A DNA stretch of 64,000 bases from Methylobacterium sp. SyP6R (GTDB lineage: Bacteria > Pseudomonadota > Alphaproteobacteria > Rhizobiales > Beijerinckiaceae), in assembly GCF_019216885.1 (NCBI RefSeq), contig NZ_JAAQRC020000001.1, positions 3,587,001-3,651,000 of the forward strand. The letters are read 5' to 3'. The translations under genes and the position numbers were made by a program. Shown here piece by piece: positions 45,890 through 55,200 of this stretch (position 1 is the stretch's first letter; every line of letters begins with the position of its first letter). The notes below the pieces were generated by a model. It had not been told where the DNA came from. It searched no databases and saw nothing but the letters and a program-made list of their open reading frames with translations.

Positions 45890-47388
45890 GCGCCGACAGC
45901 CTCTCCACCGAAGCCCGCTCCAAGAAATTCGGCGCGCAGGAGGCCGACGGCATCGTGCGCTGCGATGCCTGCCCGGTCCTGTGCCGGATCCGGCCCGGCC
46001 GCTCCGGCGCCTGCTCGCGCTACGCCAACGAGGACGGCCACCTCGTGCGCACCGACCCGGTCGTGCTGCTGCACGACGCGGCGGAATCCGGCCGGAAGCT
46101 GGTGCCGTTCGGGGCGGCGGAATGGGACGGGCGGGTGCTCGATCCTTCGCGCACCTTCGTCACCGGCATCGGCGCCGGCACCACCTATCCGGACTACAAG
46201 CCCGCTCCCTTCATCGTGGCGAGCGAGCACGCGGGCGTCGAGACCGTCACGGTCGTGACCGAGGGCATCTTCAGCTATTGCGGCGTGAAGGTGAAGATCG
46301 ACACCGACCGCCATCTCGGCCCCGAGCGCGCCGCCATCCGGGTCAACGGCGAGGAGGTCGGCCACGTCACCACCGCCGAATACGGCTCGCAGATGCTGTC
46401 GGTCGGCGGCGTGCGCCACCTCACCGGCGGCTCGAAGAAGGAGGGCACCGTCACCTGCGACACGCTGCTCCGCCTGTGCGCGGGCGAGCCCGTGACGATG
46501 ACGATCGAGAACGGCCACGAGGTCGTGGTCCAGGCCGGTCACGCGCCGATCGTCGACGGGGTGCCGGAACAGCGCATGCGCGTCGGCTGCGGCTCGGCGA
46601 CGGTCGGCATCTTCGCGAAGCAATGGCTGGGACACGCCGACGAGGTGATCGTCGTCGACGACCACATCACCGGCGTGCTCACCGAGCACCAGGCCGGCAA
46701 GGTGCTGGGCATGCGCCCGGCCGGCATCCGGGTGAAGGGCCGGCGCTCGACGCCGGGACGCTACTTCCAGGTCGCCAATCCCGGCATCGGCTGGGGCGGC
46801 ACCGACATCGCCGACCCCCTCGGCATCATCCAGGCGATCGATCCCGCCACCGCCTGGCCGGGCCTGCGCCTCCTCATGACCTCGACCACTGGGGAACACG
46901 CCCTCTGGCTCGTCCTCGACGACGACCTGAAGCCCGTGCCGGCCGAGATGCCGGCCCCGGTGCAGGCCGTGGTCGACCGCATCGGCGAGAATTGCGAGCC
47001 CTCGCTCTGCACCGTGCTGTTCATGGCCGGGGCCGGCGGTTCCCTGCGGGCCGGGGTCACCGAGAACCCGGTGCTGCTCACCCGCTCGGTCGCCGCCGGC
47101 GAGACCCGGGTGACGATGGGCGGCGCGCCGGTCACGGTCTGGCCCGGCGGCGGCATCACGGTGATGGCCGACGTGACCCGGCTGCCGAAGAACGCCTTCG
47201 GCTCCGTGCCGACCCCGGCGATCGTGGCGCCGATCGAATTCACCCTGCCGCGCGATCTCTATGCCCGCTTGGGGGGGCACGACGGCGACGTGGTGGCGAT
47301 GACGGACGTCCTGCGCGAGGTCGGGCCGGCCGCCCGGATCGACGGCTGGAATCCCGATCATCCCTGGCCCGCCGGGGCGGTCGCATGA
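45886..47388 (+). CDS. Putative Fe-S 6-hydroxynicotinate reductase-like protein
   Basis: A 500-residue protein with an N-terminal cysteine cluster C26-x2-C29-x3-C33-x9-C43 (CDACPVLCRIRPGRSGACSR), which looks like a [4Fe-4S] site. The rest holds FVTGIGAGTTYPDYKPAPF, VKVKIDTDRHLG, and ITVMADVTRLPKNAFGSVP. I recall that proteins of this type are annotated as 6-hydroxynicotinate reductase, after the Eubacterium barkeri enzyme that reduces the pyridine ring with ferredoxin. If so it would dearomatise an N-heterocycle before HyuAB opens the ring. The family call is moderately sure, the substrate is not. Confidence 0.55.
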   Translation: MSADSLSTEARSKKFGAQEADGIVRCDACPVLCRIRPGRSGACSRYANEDGHLVRTDPVVLLHDAAESGRKLVPFGAAEWDGRVLDPSRTFVTGIGAGTTYPDYKPAPFIVASEHAGVETVTVVTEGIFSYCGVKVKIDTDRHLGPERAAIRVNGEEVGHVTTAEYGSQMLSVGGVRHLTGGSKKEGTVTCDTLLRLCAGEPVTMTIENGHEVVVQAGHAPIVDGVPEQRMRVGCGSATVGIFAKQWLGHADEVIVVDDHITGVLTEHQAGKVLGMRPAGIRVKGRRSTPGRYFQVANPGIGWGGTDIADPLGIIQAIDPATAWPGLRLLMTSTTGEHALWLVLDDDLKPVPAEMPAPVQAVVDRIGENCEPSLCTVLFMAGAGGSLRAGVTENPVLLTRSVAAGETRVTMGGAPVTVWPGGGITVMADVTRLPKNAFGSVPTPAIVAPIEFTLPRDLYARLGGHDGDVVAMTDVLREVGPAARIDGWNPDHPWPAGAVA

Positions 47389-47885
47389 GCGCGCCTCGCG
47401 CGAGCGCCGCGCCCTTGCCCGCATCCTTGCCCGCATCCTTGCCCGATCCGGAGATCGACCCCGAGGCGATCCGCACCTACAGGGTCGAGGATCAGATCGG
47501 CTACCTGATCCGCCGGGCGCATCAGCGCGCCTCGGCGATCTTCGAGACGGTGATGCGGGACTTTTCCGTCACGCCGGTGCAGTACGCCGTGATGTGCAAG
47601 CTGCACGATCTCGGAGCGACCTCGCAGAACCAGGTCGGGCGCCTCGTCGGCGTCGATCCGGCGACGATGTTCGGCGTCGCCCGCCGCCTCACCACCCGCG
47701 GCCTGGTGCGGCCGACCTCCGACGAATCCGATGCCCGGCTGGTGCTGCTGACCCTGACCGCGGAGGGGATCGGGGTGATCGAGGCGATGAAGAGCCGCGG
47801 CGCCGAGGTGACGGCCCGCACGCTCGCGCCCCTCTCCGCCACGGAGGCCGCCGAGCTGACCCGCCTGCTTGCCCGGCTCGGCTGA
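47385..47885 (+). CDS. MarR-family transcriptional regulator
   Basis: A 166-residue winged-helix regulator. An N-terminal low-complexity extension (PASLPASLPDP) precedes the MarR fold: YLIRRAHQRASAIFETVMRD, SVTPVQYAVMCKLHDLG, recognition helix region TSQNQVGRLVGVDPATMFGV, and wing SDESDARLVLLTLT. It lies inside the catabolic operon (four-base overlap with the reductase gene) and probably senses the substrate. The shared palindromes at 37152 and 42138 are good candidates for its binding sites. Confidence 0.88.
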   Translation: MSAPRASAAPLPASLPASLPDPEIDPEAIRTYRVEDQIGYLIRRAHQRASAIFETVMRDFSVTPVQYAVMCKLHDLGATSQNQVGRLVGVDPATMFGVARRLTTRGLVRPTSDESDARLVLLTLTAEGIGVIEAMKSRGAEVTARTLAPLSATEAAELTRLLARLG

Positions 47886-47888
47886 GCG

Positions 47889-48743
47889 ATGGACGGCCCG
47901 GCGCACCAGGTCCTGGCGGATGGGCGGCTGCACCTCCAGCACGGCCCGATCGATCTGGTGCTGCGCGCCTACGGGGTGGACGCCGCGGTCGCCGAGGCGC
48001 ACCATGCGGCCATCGCCCGCTTCGCGACGGTCCTGGGCGAGCTGGTCGGCGAATTGCCGGAATTGCGCAAAGGCATGAGCGAGCACCCCCGGGTCGATGG
48101 TCGAATCGCCAGCCGGATGGTCGCCGCGTGCCGGCCGCACAAGGCGTTCGTCACGCCCATGGCCGCGGTGGCCGGCGCGGTGTCCGACGAGATCCTGGCG
48201 GCGATGTGCGAGGCCGCTCCCCTCGACAAGGCCTTCGTCAACGATGGCGGCGACATCGCGCTGCACCTCACCGAGGGCGAGACCCTGGCGGTGGGCGTGG
48301 CGGCGGATTTCTCCCGCGGCCCGGTGCCGGCGATGAACGGCCGGGTCACCTTGCGCTACGAAGACGGGATCGGCGGCATCGCCACCTCCGGGCGGCAGGG
48401 CCGTTCCTTCTCCCTCGGGCTCGCCGATTCGGTGACGGTGCTCGCCCGCGACGCCGCCGGCGCCGACGCCGCCGCGACGCTGATCGCCAACGCGGTCGAC
48501 CTGCCCGGTCATCCGGGTGTCCGGCGCGTCCCCGCCACCGATCTCGACCCGGATTCCGATCTGGGCTCCCGCCTCGTCACCGTCGCGGTGCCGGTGCTCT
48601 CGGGACGAGAGATCGACGACGCCCTCGCGGCCGGCCTGCAGCGAGCGTCATCGATGCGCGCCGCCGGCCTGATCCGCTCCGCCGCCCTGATGCTCCAGGG
48701 CCGCTCCGTCATTCTCGAGGACAGAAGGGAGATCCGCCCATGA
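47889..48743 (+). CDS. UPF0280 family protein (ApbE-like fold)
   Basis: A 284-residue UPF0280 protein. Visible blocks are RVDGRIASRMVAACRPHKAF, TPMAAVAGAVSDEILAAM, DKAFVNDGGDIALHL, and GIGGIATSGRQGRSFSLGLA. The FVNDGGDIALHL and GIATSGRQGRSFS parts resemble the FAD-binding and metal motifs of ApbE flavin transferases. It may modify or serve the reductase encoded in the same operon, which is inference. It overlaps the next gene by four bases (ATGA at 48740). Confidence 0.78.
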   Translation: MDGPAHQVLADGRLHLQHGPIDLVLRAYGVDAAVAEAHHAAIARFATVLGELVGELPELRKGMSEHPRVDGRIASRMVAACRPHKAFVTPMAAVAGAVSDEILAAMCEAAPLDKAFVNDGGDIALHLTEGETLAVGVAADFSRGPVPAMNGRVTLRYEDGIGGIATSGRQGRSFSLGLADSVTVLARDAAGADAAATLIANAVDLPGHPGVRRVPATDLDPDSDLGSRLVTVAVPVLSGREIDDALAAGLQRASSMRAAGLIRSAALMLQGRSVILEDRREIRP

Positions 48744-49318
48744 TCGAGGTCCGCAAGATCGTCGTCACCGTCGAGGAGGTCCGCCACGACGGCGGCCCCG
48801 CCCTCGCCCACCCCATCCTCAAGGGCGCCGTCGCCTGCCTGGTGAAGAACCCCTTCGCCGGACGCTACGAGCCCGAGATCACCCCGATGATGGAGGCGTT
48901 GAAGCCGCTCGGCGTCGAATGCGCCCGCAAGCTCCTCGACGCGCTCGGCGGCGATCCCGGCCGGATCGAGGCCTACGGCAAGGGCTCGCTGGTGGGAGCG
49001 TCCGGCGAGCTGGAGCACGGGGCTTTGTGGCACGTGCCCGGCGGCTACGCGATGCGCGAATTGCTGGGCCAGGCGCTCGCCATCGTCCCGTCGATGACCA
49101 AGGTCGGGCCGATGGGCGCCTCCCTCGACGTGCCGATCCACCACAAGGACGCGGCCTATGTCCGCTCGCATTTCGACGGCGTCACCGTGGCGGTGGCGGA
49201 CGGTCCGCGCGCCGACGAGATCCTGTTCGCGCTGGCGATGACCACCGGCGGGCGCCCGCATGCCCGGGTCGGCGGGCTGACGAAGGACGCGATCGGGAAG
49301 TGGGACGGGCAGCGTTGA
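48740..49318 (+). CDS. Amino acid synthesis family protein (DUF1185)
   Basis: A 192-residue member of the AA_synth family (MIEVRKIVVTVEEVRHDGGP, EYG-like middle ALWHVPGGYAMRELLGQALA, DVPIHHKDAAYVRSHFDGVT, VGGLTKDAIGKW). The family's biochemical role is not established. It commonly sits beside UPF0280 and hydantoinase-type genes, as here, so it likely handles an intermediate of the same pathway. It is the last gene of the catabolic string. Confidence 0.75.
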   Translation: MIEVRKIVVTVEEVRHDGGPALAHPILKGAVACLVKNPFAGRYEPEITPMMEALKPLGVECARKLLDALGGDPGRIEAYGKGSLVGASGELEHGALWHVPGGYAMRELLGQALAIVPSMTKVGPMGASLDVPIHHKDAAYVRSHFDGVTVAVADGPRADEILFALAMTTGGRPHARVGGLTKDAIGKWDGQR

Positions 49319-49340
49319 ACGGACGAGCCGCGCGGGGGCG

Positions 49341-50723
49341 TCAGGCCGCCCCGCGCTCCACGGCCTCCGGCCACGGCCCGGAACTCGCCTCGACGCGGTT
49401 GCGGCCGTTGCGCTTGCAGCGGTAGAGCGCGGCGTCGGCCCGGGCGACGAGGCTGTCGGTACTCTCGCCGGGGATCAGCGTCGCGACACCGAAGGAGCAG
49501 GTACGGGAGCCGACCTCCGGCAGGGACGTCGCCTCGACGCGCAGGCGCAGTCGCTCGGCGATCACCGAGGCCGCCGCGAGGTCGGCGTCCGGGCAGAGCA
49601 GCATGAACTCCTCGCCGCCCCAGCGGCCGAGGATGTCGGCGGGCCGCACCGCGTCGCGCAGGAGCGCCGCGAAGGCGACCAGCACCTGATCGCCGACCTT
49701 GTGGCCGTGCCGGTCGTTGACCGACTTGAAGTTGTCGACGTCGCCGAGGACCAGCGACAAAGGCGCGCCGCTCGAGGCCGCCCGCTCCGCCGCCTCGGCC
49801 AGGGCCTCGTCGAGCTTGCGCCGGTTGAACAGGCCGGTCAGCAGGTCGGTATGGGCCAGGGCCTCGAGATCGCGGGTGCGCTCGGCGATCCGGTCCTGCA
49901 GCGTCGCGTTCATCTCGCGCAGGTCGCGCATCAGGGCGGCGTTCTCCTCGAAGGAGCGCCGCAGCCGGTCGCGCATGGTGTTGAGCGCGTTGGCGAGCGC
50001 ATGCAGCTCGTTGCGCCCGCCGGCCTCGATCGTGAGCGGCGGCGCCGCCAGGGTGTCGGCGTCGATCCGGGCGAGGTAGGAGCGGATCTGGTCGAGCGGC
50101 CGGCCCACCATGGTGCGGATGACCAGATAGAAGATGAACCACAACATCAGCGACTTGATCGCCGAGTTGATCAGGATCACGTAGAGCGTGTTCTTGACCT
50201 GGTCGATCGCGATGCTGTCGTCGGAATGGACGGTCCAGGATCCGATCGGATAGAGGCGGCCGTTCTCGTCGGTATGCACGACCGGGAAGGTGCGGCTGAA
50301 CGGGGTGCCGAAGCTGCGTGTCGCCGGCATCTCGTCGTTGCGGCCGATATGCCGGATCTTGCCGGCTTCGTCGGTGAAGGTGCCGGTGGCCTGGACCCGC
50401 CGGCCGGCCTCGTCGCGGACCTCGACGCCCACCACCGCCGGGATCTCCTTCATGCCCGCCAGGATGCCGCGCAGCACCTCGGCGTTGTAGCGCCACATCG
50501 CGTCCTCGATGCCGGGGCTGAAGGTGCGCTGGAGCGCCGCCACGTCGTCCTGCAGGCGCTGGCTCGCCGCCCGGTAGGCCACGAGCATCTGCACGGCCGT
50601 GAGGCCGACGGCCACCACGATGTAGCAGCCGAAGATCATCCGCATCAGACGGCCGGCGAGCGCCGGGTCCCGGGCCGGCGGGCCGGCGGCGAAGATCCTG
50701 CGGATCGAGCGAAGGATCGCCAT
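49341..50723 (-). CDS. Membrane-bound diguanylate cyclase (GGDEF)
   Basis: A 460-residue c-di-GMP synthase. TM1 is at about residues 30-50, a periplasmic sensory region follows (51-185), TM2 lies at about 186-206, then HAMP (207-260), coiled coil (260-290) and GGDEF domain (290-450). The active site is GGEEF at 369-373, and an inhibitory I-site RPAD (360-363) sits five residues before it, so product feedback is expected. The periplasmic part (MWRYNAEVLRGILAG) looks like a CHASE/Cache-type sensor. Signal unknown. Confidence 0.92.
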   Translation of the reverse strand: MAILRSIRRIFAAGPPARDPALAGRLMRMIFGCYIVVAVGLTAVQMLVAYRAASQRLQDDVAALQRTFSPGIEDAMWRYNAEVLRGILAGMKEIPAVVGVEVRDEAGRRVQATGTFTDEAGKIRHIGRNDEMPATRSFGTPFSRTFPVVHTDENGRLYPIGSWTVHSDDSIAIDQVKNTLYVILINSAIKSLMLWFIFYLVIRTMVGRPLDQIRSYLARIDADTLAAPPLTIEAGGRNELHALANALNTMRDRLRRSFEENAALMRDLREMNATLQDRIAERTRDLEALAHTDLLTGLFNRRKLDEALAEAAERAASSGAPLSLVLGDVDNFKSVNDRHGHKVGDQVLVAFAALLRDAVRPADILGRWGGEEFMLLCPDADLAAASVIAERLRLRVEATSLPEVGSRTCSFGVATLIPGESTDSLVARADAALYRCKRNGRNRVEASSGPWPEAVERGAA

Positions 50724-51474
50724 GCCCTAGGCGAGGCTCCGGGCGAGGCGAACCCGCAGGACGGATACGGACAGGACGGTCGTGCATAGCCGCAGACGGC
50801 AGCGTCCCGTTCCCATGTCTGTCTCCGCCCTGTCCGACGCACGCAAGTCTGTTAGACTCGGGGCCGACATTCAAGATCCGGTTAAGCGCCGAGGCTGCCG
50901 CATCATAGCTATAAATTCCTAAATCCCACCCATACGAACGGACTCCTCCGCTGCGGCAAGCCGAGCATGCGGGCCGGAACGGCCCGCCTCGACGCAAAGC
51001 GACCGGAACGGACGTGCGCAACTTACTGCGTTCCATTCCTGCGAACGCGTCGCCGGCTCAAGCGAATTCTACCGCTCCGGTTCGATTGAGCGTGCATCGT
51101 GGGCGGAAAGGCACGCTTGCGTCCCGGCCGAGCCGCCGCGCCTTCTCGCCGCCTGGAATCCGGAAGCCGCGGCACGACCGGCGCCGGGCGACGGGTGCGA
51201 ATCGATCCGACGTCTCGAGAAGCTCATCCCGGCACCGCCTCGTCCGGCAGGACCGCCCTCTCCTGCCGCGGCCCCAGGCAGGCGACCTTCGCCGCCAATC
51301 CGAGGGAGGCCATGAACGATCGGGGCAACGTCGCCCGTGCAAAAGGCCGCAGCGCGCTCCAGGATCGAAGCCTGGAGCGCGCTGCGGCCCGTCATCTTTT
51401 CGGTCGATCTTCTCCGAGGGCGCCGCCGACCCGTCATCCAGGCCGCGGCGCCCCCTCGTTCGGCCGATCGAGGC
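50724..51474. other. 750-base intergenic region without supported gene
   Basis: It holds the promoter side of the diguanylate cyclase gene, with an AT-rich patch around 50900-50925 (ATAGCTATAAATTCC), and the terminator hairpin at 51345-51389. Several ORFs run through 51014-51509, but their products are Arg/Ser/Pro-rich with no family-like pattern, so none is called. Confidence 0.5.
51345..51389 (-). terminator. Strong 19-bp stem terminator downstream of the DUF2852 gene
   Basis: A perfect 19-bp stem (51345-51363 with 51371-51389) with loop ATCGAAG is followed on the minus strand by TTTTGC. On the plus strand a TTTT lies a few bases beyond. It best fits a rho-independent terminator for the minus-strand gene ending at 51475. 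Confidence 0.7.
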
Positions 51475-51900
51475 TCAGTAGTTCGAGCCGGCGCGGCGGC
51501 GGGCCATGAAGGCGTCGAACTGCTCGCGGTCGCGGGCGCGCTTCAGCTCGTCCACGAACTCGGTGAAGGCGCGGCTCTCCTCCTCGAGGCGGCGGCGCTC
51601 CTCTTCGAGGCGCTCGATCTCCTTGCGGCGATACTCCTCGAAGGCCCAGTTGCCGCTGTCGTGGCGGGCCGCACTGAAGCCGGAGAAGCCCGAGAACCCG
51701 TTGCGGAAGGAGCGCTCGGCGAAGGACTTCATCTCGTTGAGAGCCGGATAACCCATGAGCTTCCACACCACGTAGGCCGCGGCCAACGGCCACGCATAGA
51801 TGAAACCGATGACGATCGCGCCGATCTCGAGCGAGCGGCGCGGGAAGGGGCCATTGCGGCAGCCGCGGCCGCTCGACCAGGGGGCAGAGGAATACGACAC
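51475..51900 (-). CDS. DUF2852 membrane protein
   Basis: A 141-residue protein of the alphaproteobacterial DUF2852 family. One membrane segment (IGAIVIGFIYAWPLAAAYVV, about residues 26-46) is followed by an aromatic region with the repeat GFSGFSGFS and a charged coiled coil (RRKEIERLEEERRRLEEES). It ends with FDAFMARRRA, as usual for the family. GTG start with GGGAG nine bases upstream. Function unknown; probably an envelope-associated structural protein. Confidence 0.82.
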   Translation of the reverse strand: MSYSSAPWSSGRGCRNGPFPRRSLEIGAIVIGFIYAWPLAAAYVVWKLMGYPALNEMKSFAERSFRNGFSGFSGFSAARHDSGNWAFEEYRRKEIERLEEERRRLEEESRAFTEFVDELKRARDREQFDAFMARRRAGSNY

Positions 51901-52237
51901 GTCACGATCTCCCGCAGGATGTGAATGTGAACGACATTTACATGCGGGGTCGCCGCGGCGGTTTCAAGGAGGAGCACGCAGCTAAAAATCGGGACGGTGC
52001 GGCGGGCGGGGTGCGTGGCCGTGGCGCCCGGGACCGTTGCCGGCAAAGTCGTTTAGCCGACAGCGCAACAAGAAATGACTTTTATACAAGCAAGAAACAA
52101 AATGTGCCGCAGCAACAACAGACGCTCGCAATTTAAATTGTGACGAGATTATGAATATGCGCAAAGCGTAGCGATTTCTTAAGCGTGCGGCACGGGCGGG
52201 GGAGCCGGACGGCCGGCCGCCTGGGGGATCTCGCGCC
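51901..52237. other. AT-rich upstream region of the autotransporter gene
   Basis: From about 52050 to 52150 the sequence is unusually AT-rich for this genome (AAGAAATGACTTTTATACAA, AACAAAATG) and contains the perfect palindrome CAATTTAAATTG (52129-52140). This looks like the promoter and regulatory region of the autotransporter gene. No coding sequence is supported. Confidence 0.5.
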
Positions 52238-55200
52238 ATGCTCTTCAGATACAGCGTCTCGCTCATCGCGCTCGCCGCGGCCGCGCTCTCGGCCGAGGGC
52301 GCCAGTGCCCAGACCGCCACCATCGCGCCAACCGGCGCCAACGTGCTGAACCTGCTCAGCCCGTTCCTGAGCCTGAACGCCACGGCGACCGGCCGGGCGA
52401 CGCTGCAAGCGAACCTCGACCGGGCCGTCTTCACCAACAACACCGCGACCTTGCGGCAGCAGCAGCTCGCGATCAGCGACAAGAACCTGCTCGGCTCGGC
52501 CACCAACACCCTGTCGTCGGCGGGCCTCGGCACCTACGGCGCCGGCGCCAACCTGGCCGGCGGCCTGCCGGCCCAGACCGTCGTCAACGGCATCGTGCCG
52601 CAGCAGCCGGTCGGCGGCCTCGGCCCGGTGCTCGGCCCGATCTACGTCGCCGGCACCGCCGCGGGGACGAACGGCCCCCTCGGCAGCGTGGTGAACCTGC
52701 TCGCGCGCGCCTACGGCTTCACCGGCAACGATCTCGGCGTCGCCAAGAACTACTTCGCCAACGGTGCGGCCACCAACCCGAGCACGACGCCGCCGAACTA
52801 CGTGCCGGTCCCGGCCGTCGCGCCGGCCGGCTACAGCGTGCCGACCTTCAACGGCCTGCCCAATACCCGCGACAGCGTCTACGACTTGGCCTACGGCGTG
52901 ACCAACACGCAAGCAGGCCAGGACGTCTACGGCTCGTCGCGCCCGATCCAGGTCGCGCAGGGCCGCTACAATATCTTCGACCCGACGGCGCTGAACGGCA
53001 TCAGTACCAACCCGTCCTTCCCGAGCGGCCACACCACCTACGCCTTCACCGACGGCATCCTGCTGGCGATGACCACGCCGCAGGCCTACCAGTCCATGCT
53101 GATGCGGGCCTCCGAATACGGCGAGAGCCGCATCGTGCTCGGGGTGCACTACCCGCTCGACATCATCGGCGGCCGGGCGCTGGCGACCTACGACCTGGCG
53201 CAAGGTCTCACCAACCCGCTCTACATCAACAACGCCGCGACCACCGGCACCGCCATCGACCTGCCGAGCCTGTACAACCAGGCTTCGAGCCAGATGCAGA
53301 TCTATCTCGCGGCCCAGTGCGGCGCCTCGGTGGCGGCCTGCGCGGGGGTCGCCGCGAACAACCCCTACCTGCCGTCGGCGGCGAACCAGGCCCTCTACCA
53401 GCAGCGCCAGAGCTTCGGCCTGCCGACCCTGAGCTTCGCTCAAGGACCGCGCGAAACGGCCCCCGCGGGCGGGCCCGATGCCTCGATCCTGCTCGCCCCG
53501 ATCTACGGCGGCAGCTCCGCGGCGGCCCAGCGGATCGCCCCGAATGGCGGGCTCTCCGGCACGCTGGCCACGGACACGATCAACCAGATCGTCGTCAACA
53601 CCGAGTCGCCCGCGCTCACCGCCCTCTACGGCACGCCGCTCAGCTACTGGAGCCGCGTCGACCTGTATTCGGCCGCCGGCTATTTCGGCAACGTCATCGG
53701 CACCCTGCAGATGGCCGCCACCGACCGGCTGACCACCGACGTCGCCATCGGGAATACCGGCGCACTCTTCGCCAACGGCTCCATCACCGGTCAGGTCACG
53801 GTCGGCGCCGGCGGCCTGCTCGGCGGCACCGGCACGGTCGGCGGGATCGTGGCGCAATCCGGCGCCACGGTCGCCCCCGGCAACTCCATCGGCACCCTGT
53901 CGGTCGCCGGCAACGCCGCCTTCGCACCCGGCTCCACGCTCCAGGTCGAGGCCAATGCGAGCGGCCAGTCCGACCGCCTCGCCGTCACCGGCGCCGCCAC
54001 CCTCCAGGGCGGTACCGTCCAGGTGCTGGCGCAGAACGGCCGCTACGACCCCCGCACCGGCTACACCATCCTGTCGGCCAACGGTGGCGTCACCGGCACC
54101 TTCGCGGGCGTCTCCTCCACCCTCGCCTTCCTCACCCCGACGCTCCGCTACCAGCCGGCGGAAGTCGACCTGACGCTCACCCGCAACGACATCGCCTTCG
54201 CCACCATCGCCCGGTCCCGCAACCAGGCGGCGGTCGCCAACGCCGTCCAGGGTGCCGGGTCGGGCGCGGGCCTCTACAACCGGACCGTCGGCCTCACCAC
54301 GCCGGAGGCCGTCACCGCCTTCCAGGCGCTCACCGGCGACATCCACGCCAGCTCGGTCTCGGCCGCATACGAGACCGCGTTCTTCGTCCGCGAGGCGATC
54401 CTCGACCGGCTGCGCGGGTCGGGCGAGGCCACCCGCGACTACGGCAGCCTGCCCGCCACCTACACCGCCGACCTGCCCGGCCGCGCCGCCCCGGTCGCCC
54501 CGGTGCCGGTGCGGGTGCTCGATCCCCGCGTGTTCGGCCTGTGGGGCCAGGGCTTCGGCAGCTTCGGCCAGGCCCGCAGCGATGGCAACGCCGTCACCCT
54601 CAACCGCGACACCGCCGGCTTCGTGCTCGGCGCCGATCTGCGGCTGGAGAGCGGCATCACGCTCGGTGTGGCCGGCGGCTACACCCGCACCACCCTCGAC
54701 GCACCCGGCCAGACGGCGAGCGGTACGATCGAGAGCGGGTTCGGCGGCGTCTATGGCGGCACCGAGGCCGGCCCCTTCGCCCTGCGCCTGGGGGCGGTCT
54801 ATGCCGACAACAGCCTGCGCCTGCGCCGCAGCGTGGTCTTCCCCGGTGTCTCGGAGACCGAGAGCGCCCGCTACGGCGGTTCGACGGTGCAGGGCTTCGG
54901 CGAGATCGGCTACCGGATCGCGCTTGGAGCAGGCGTGCTCGGCAAGGCCTCGGTGGTCTCGGCATCCTACATCGAGCCGTTCGTGGGCGGGGCCTATGTC
55001 GGCATCGATCGCGACCGGTTCGCCGAGACGGGTGGCGTCGCGGCCCTGAGCGGCGCCTCGCGGTTGTCGGAGATCCCGACGCTGACGGCGGGCGTGCGCG
55101 GGCAGACGGAGGTCGATCTGGGCTTCGGCGCCCCGGTGTCGCTGCACGGGCTGGTGGGCTACCGGCGCGCCTTCGGGGACGTGATCCCGACGGCGTTGCT

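Noticed and set aside
51014..51509. Overlapping plus-strand ORFs in the 50.7-51.5 kb gap
   Set aside because: The products are Arg/Ser/Pro-rich, lack motifs, and run through a terminator hairpin.
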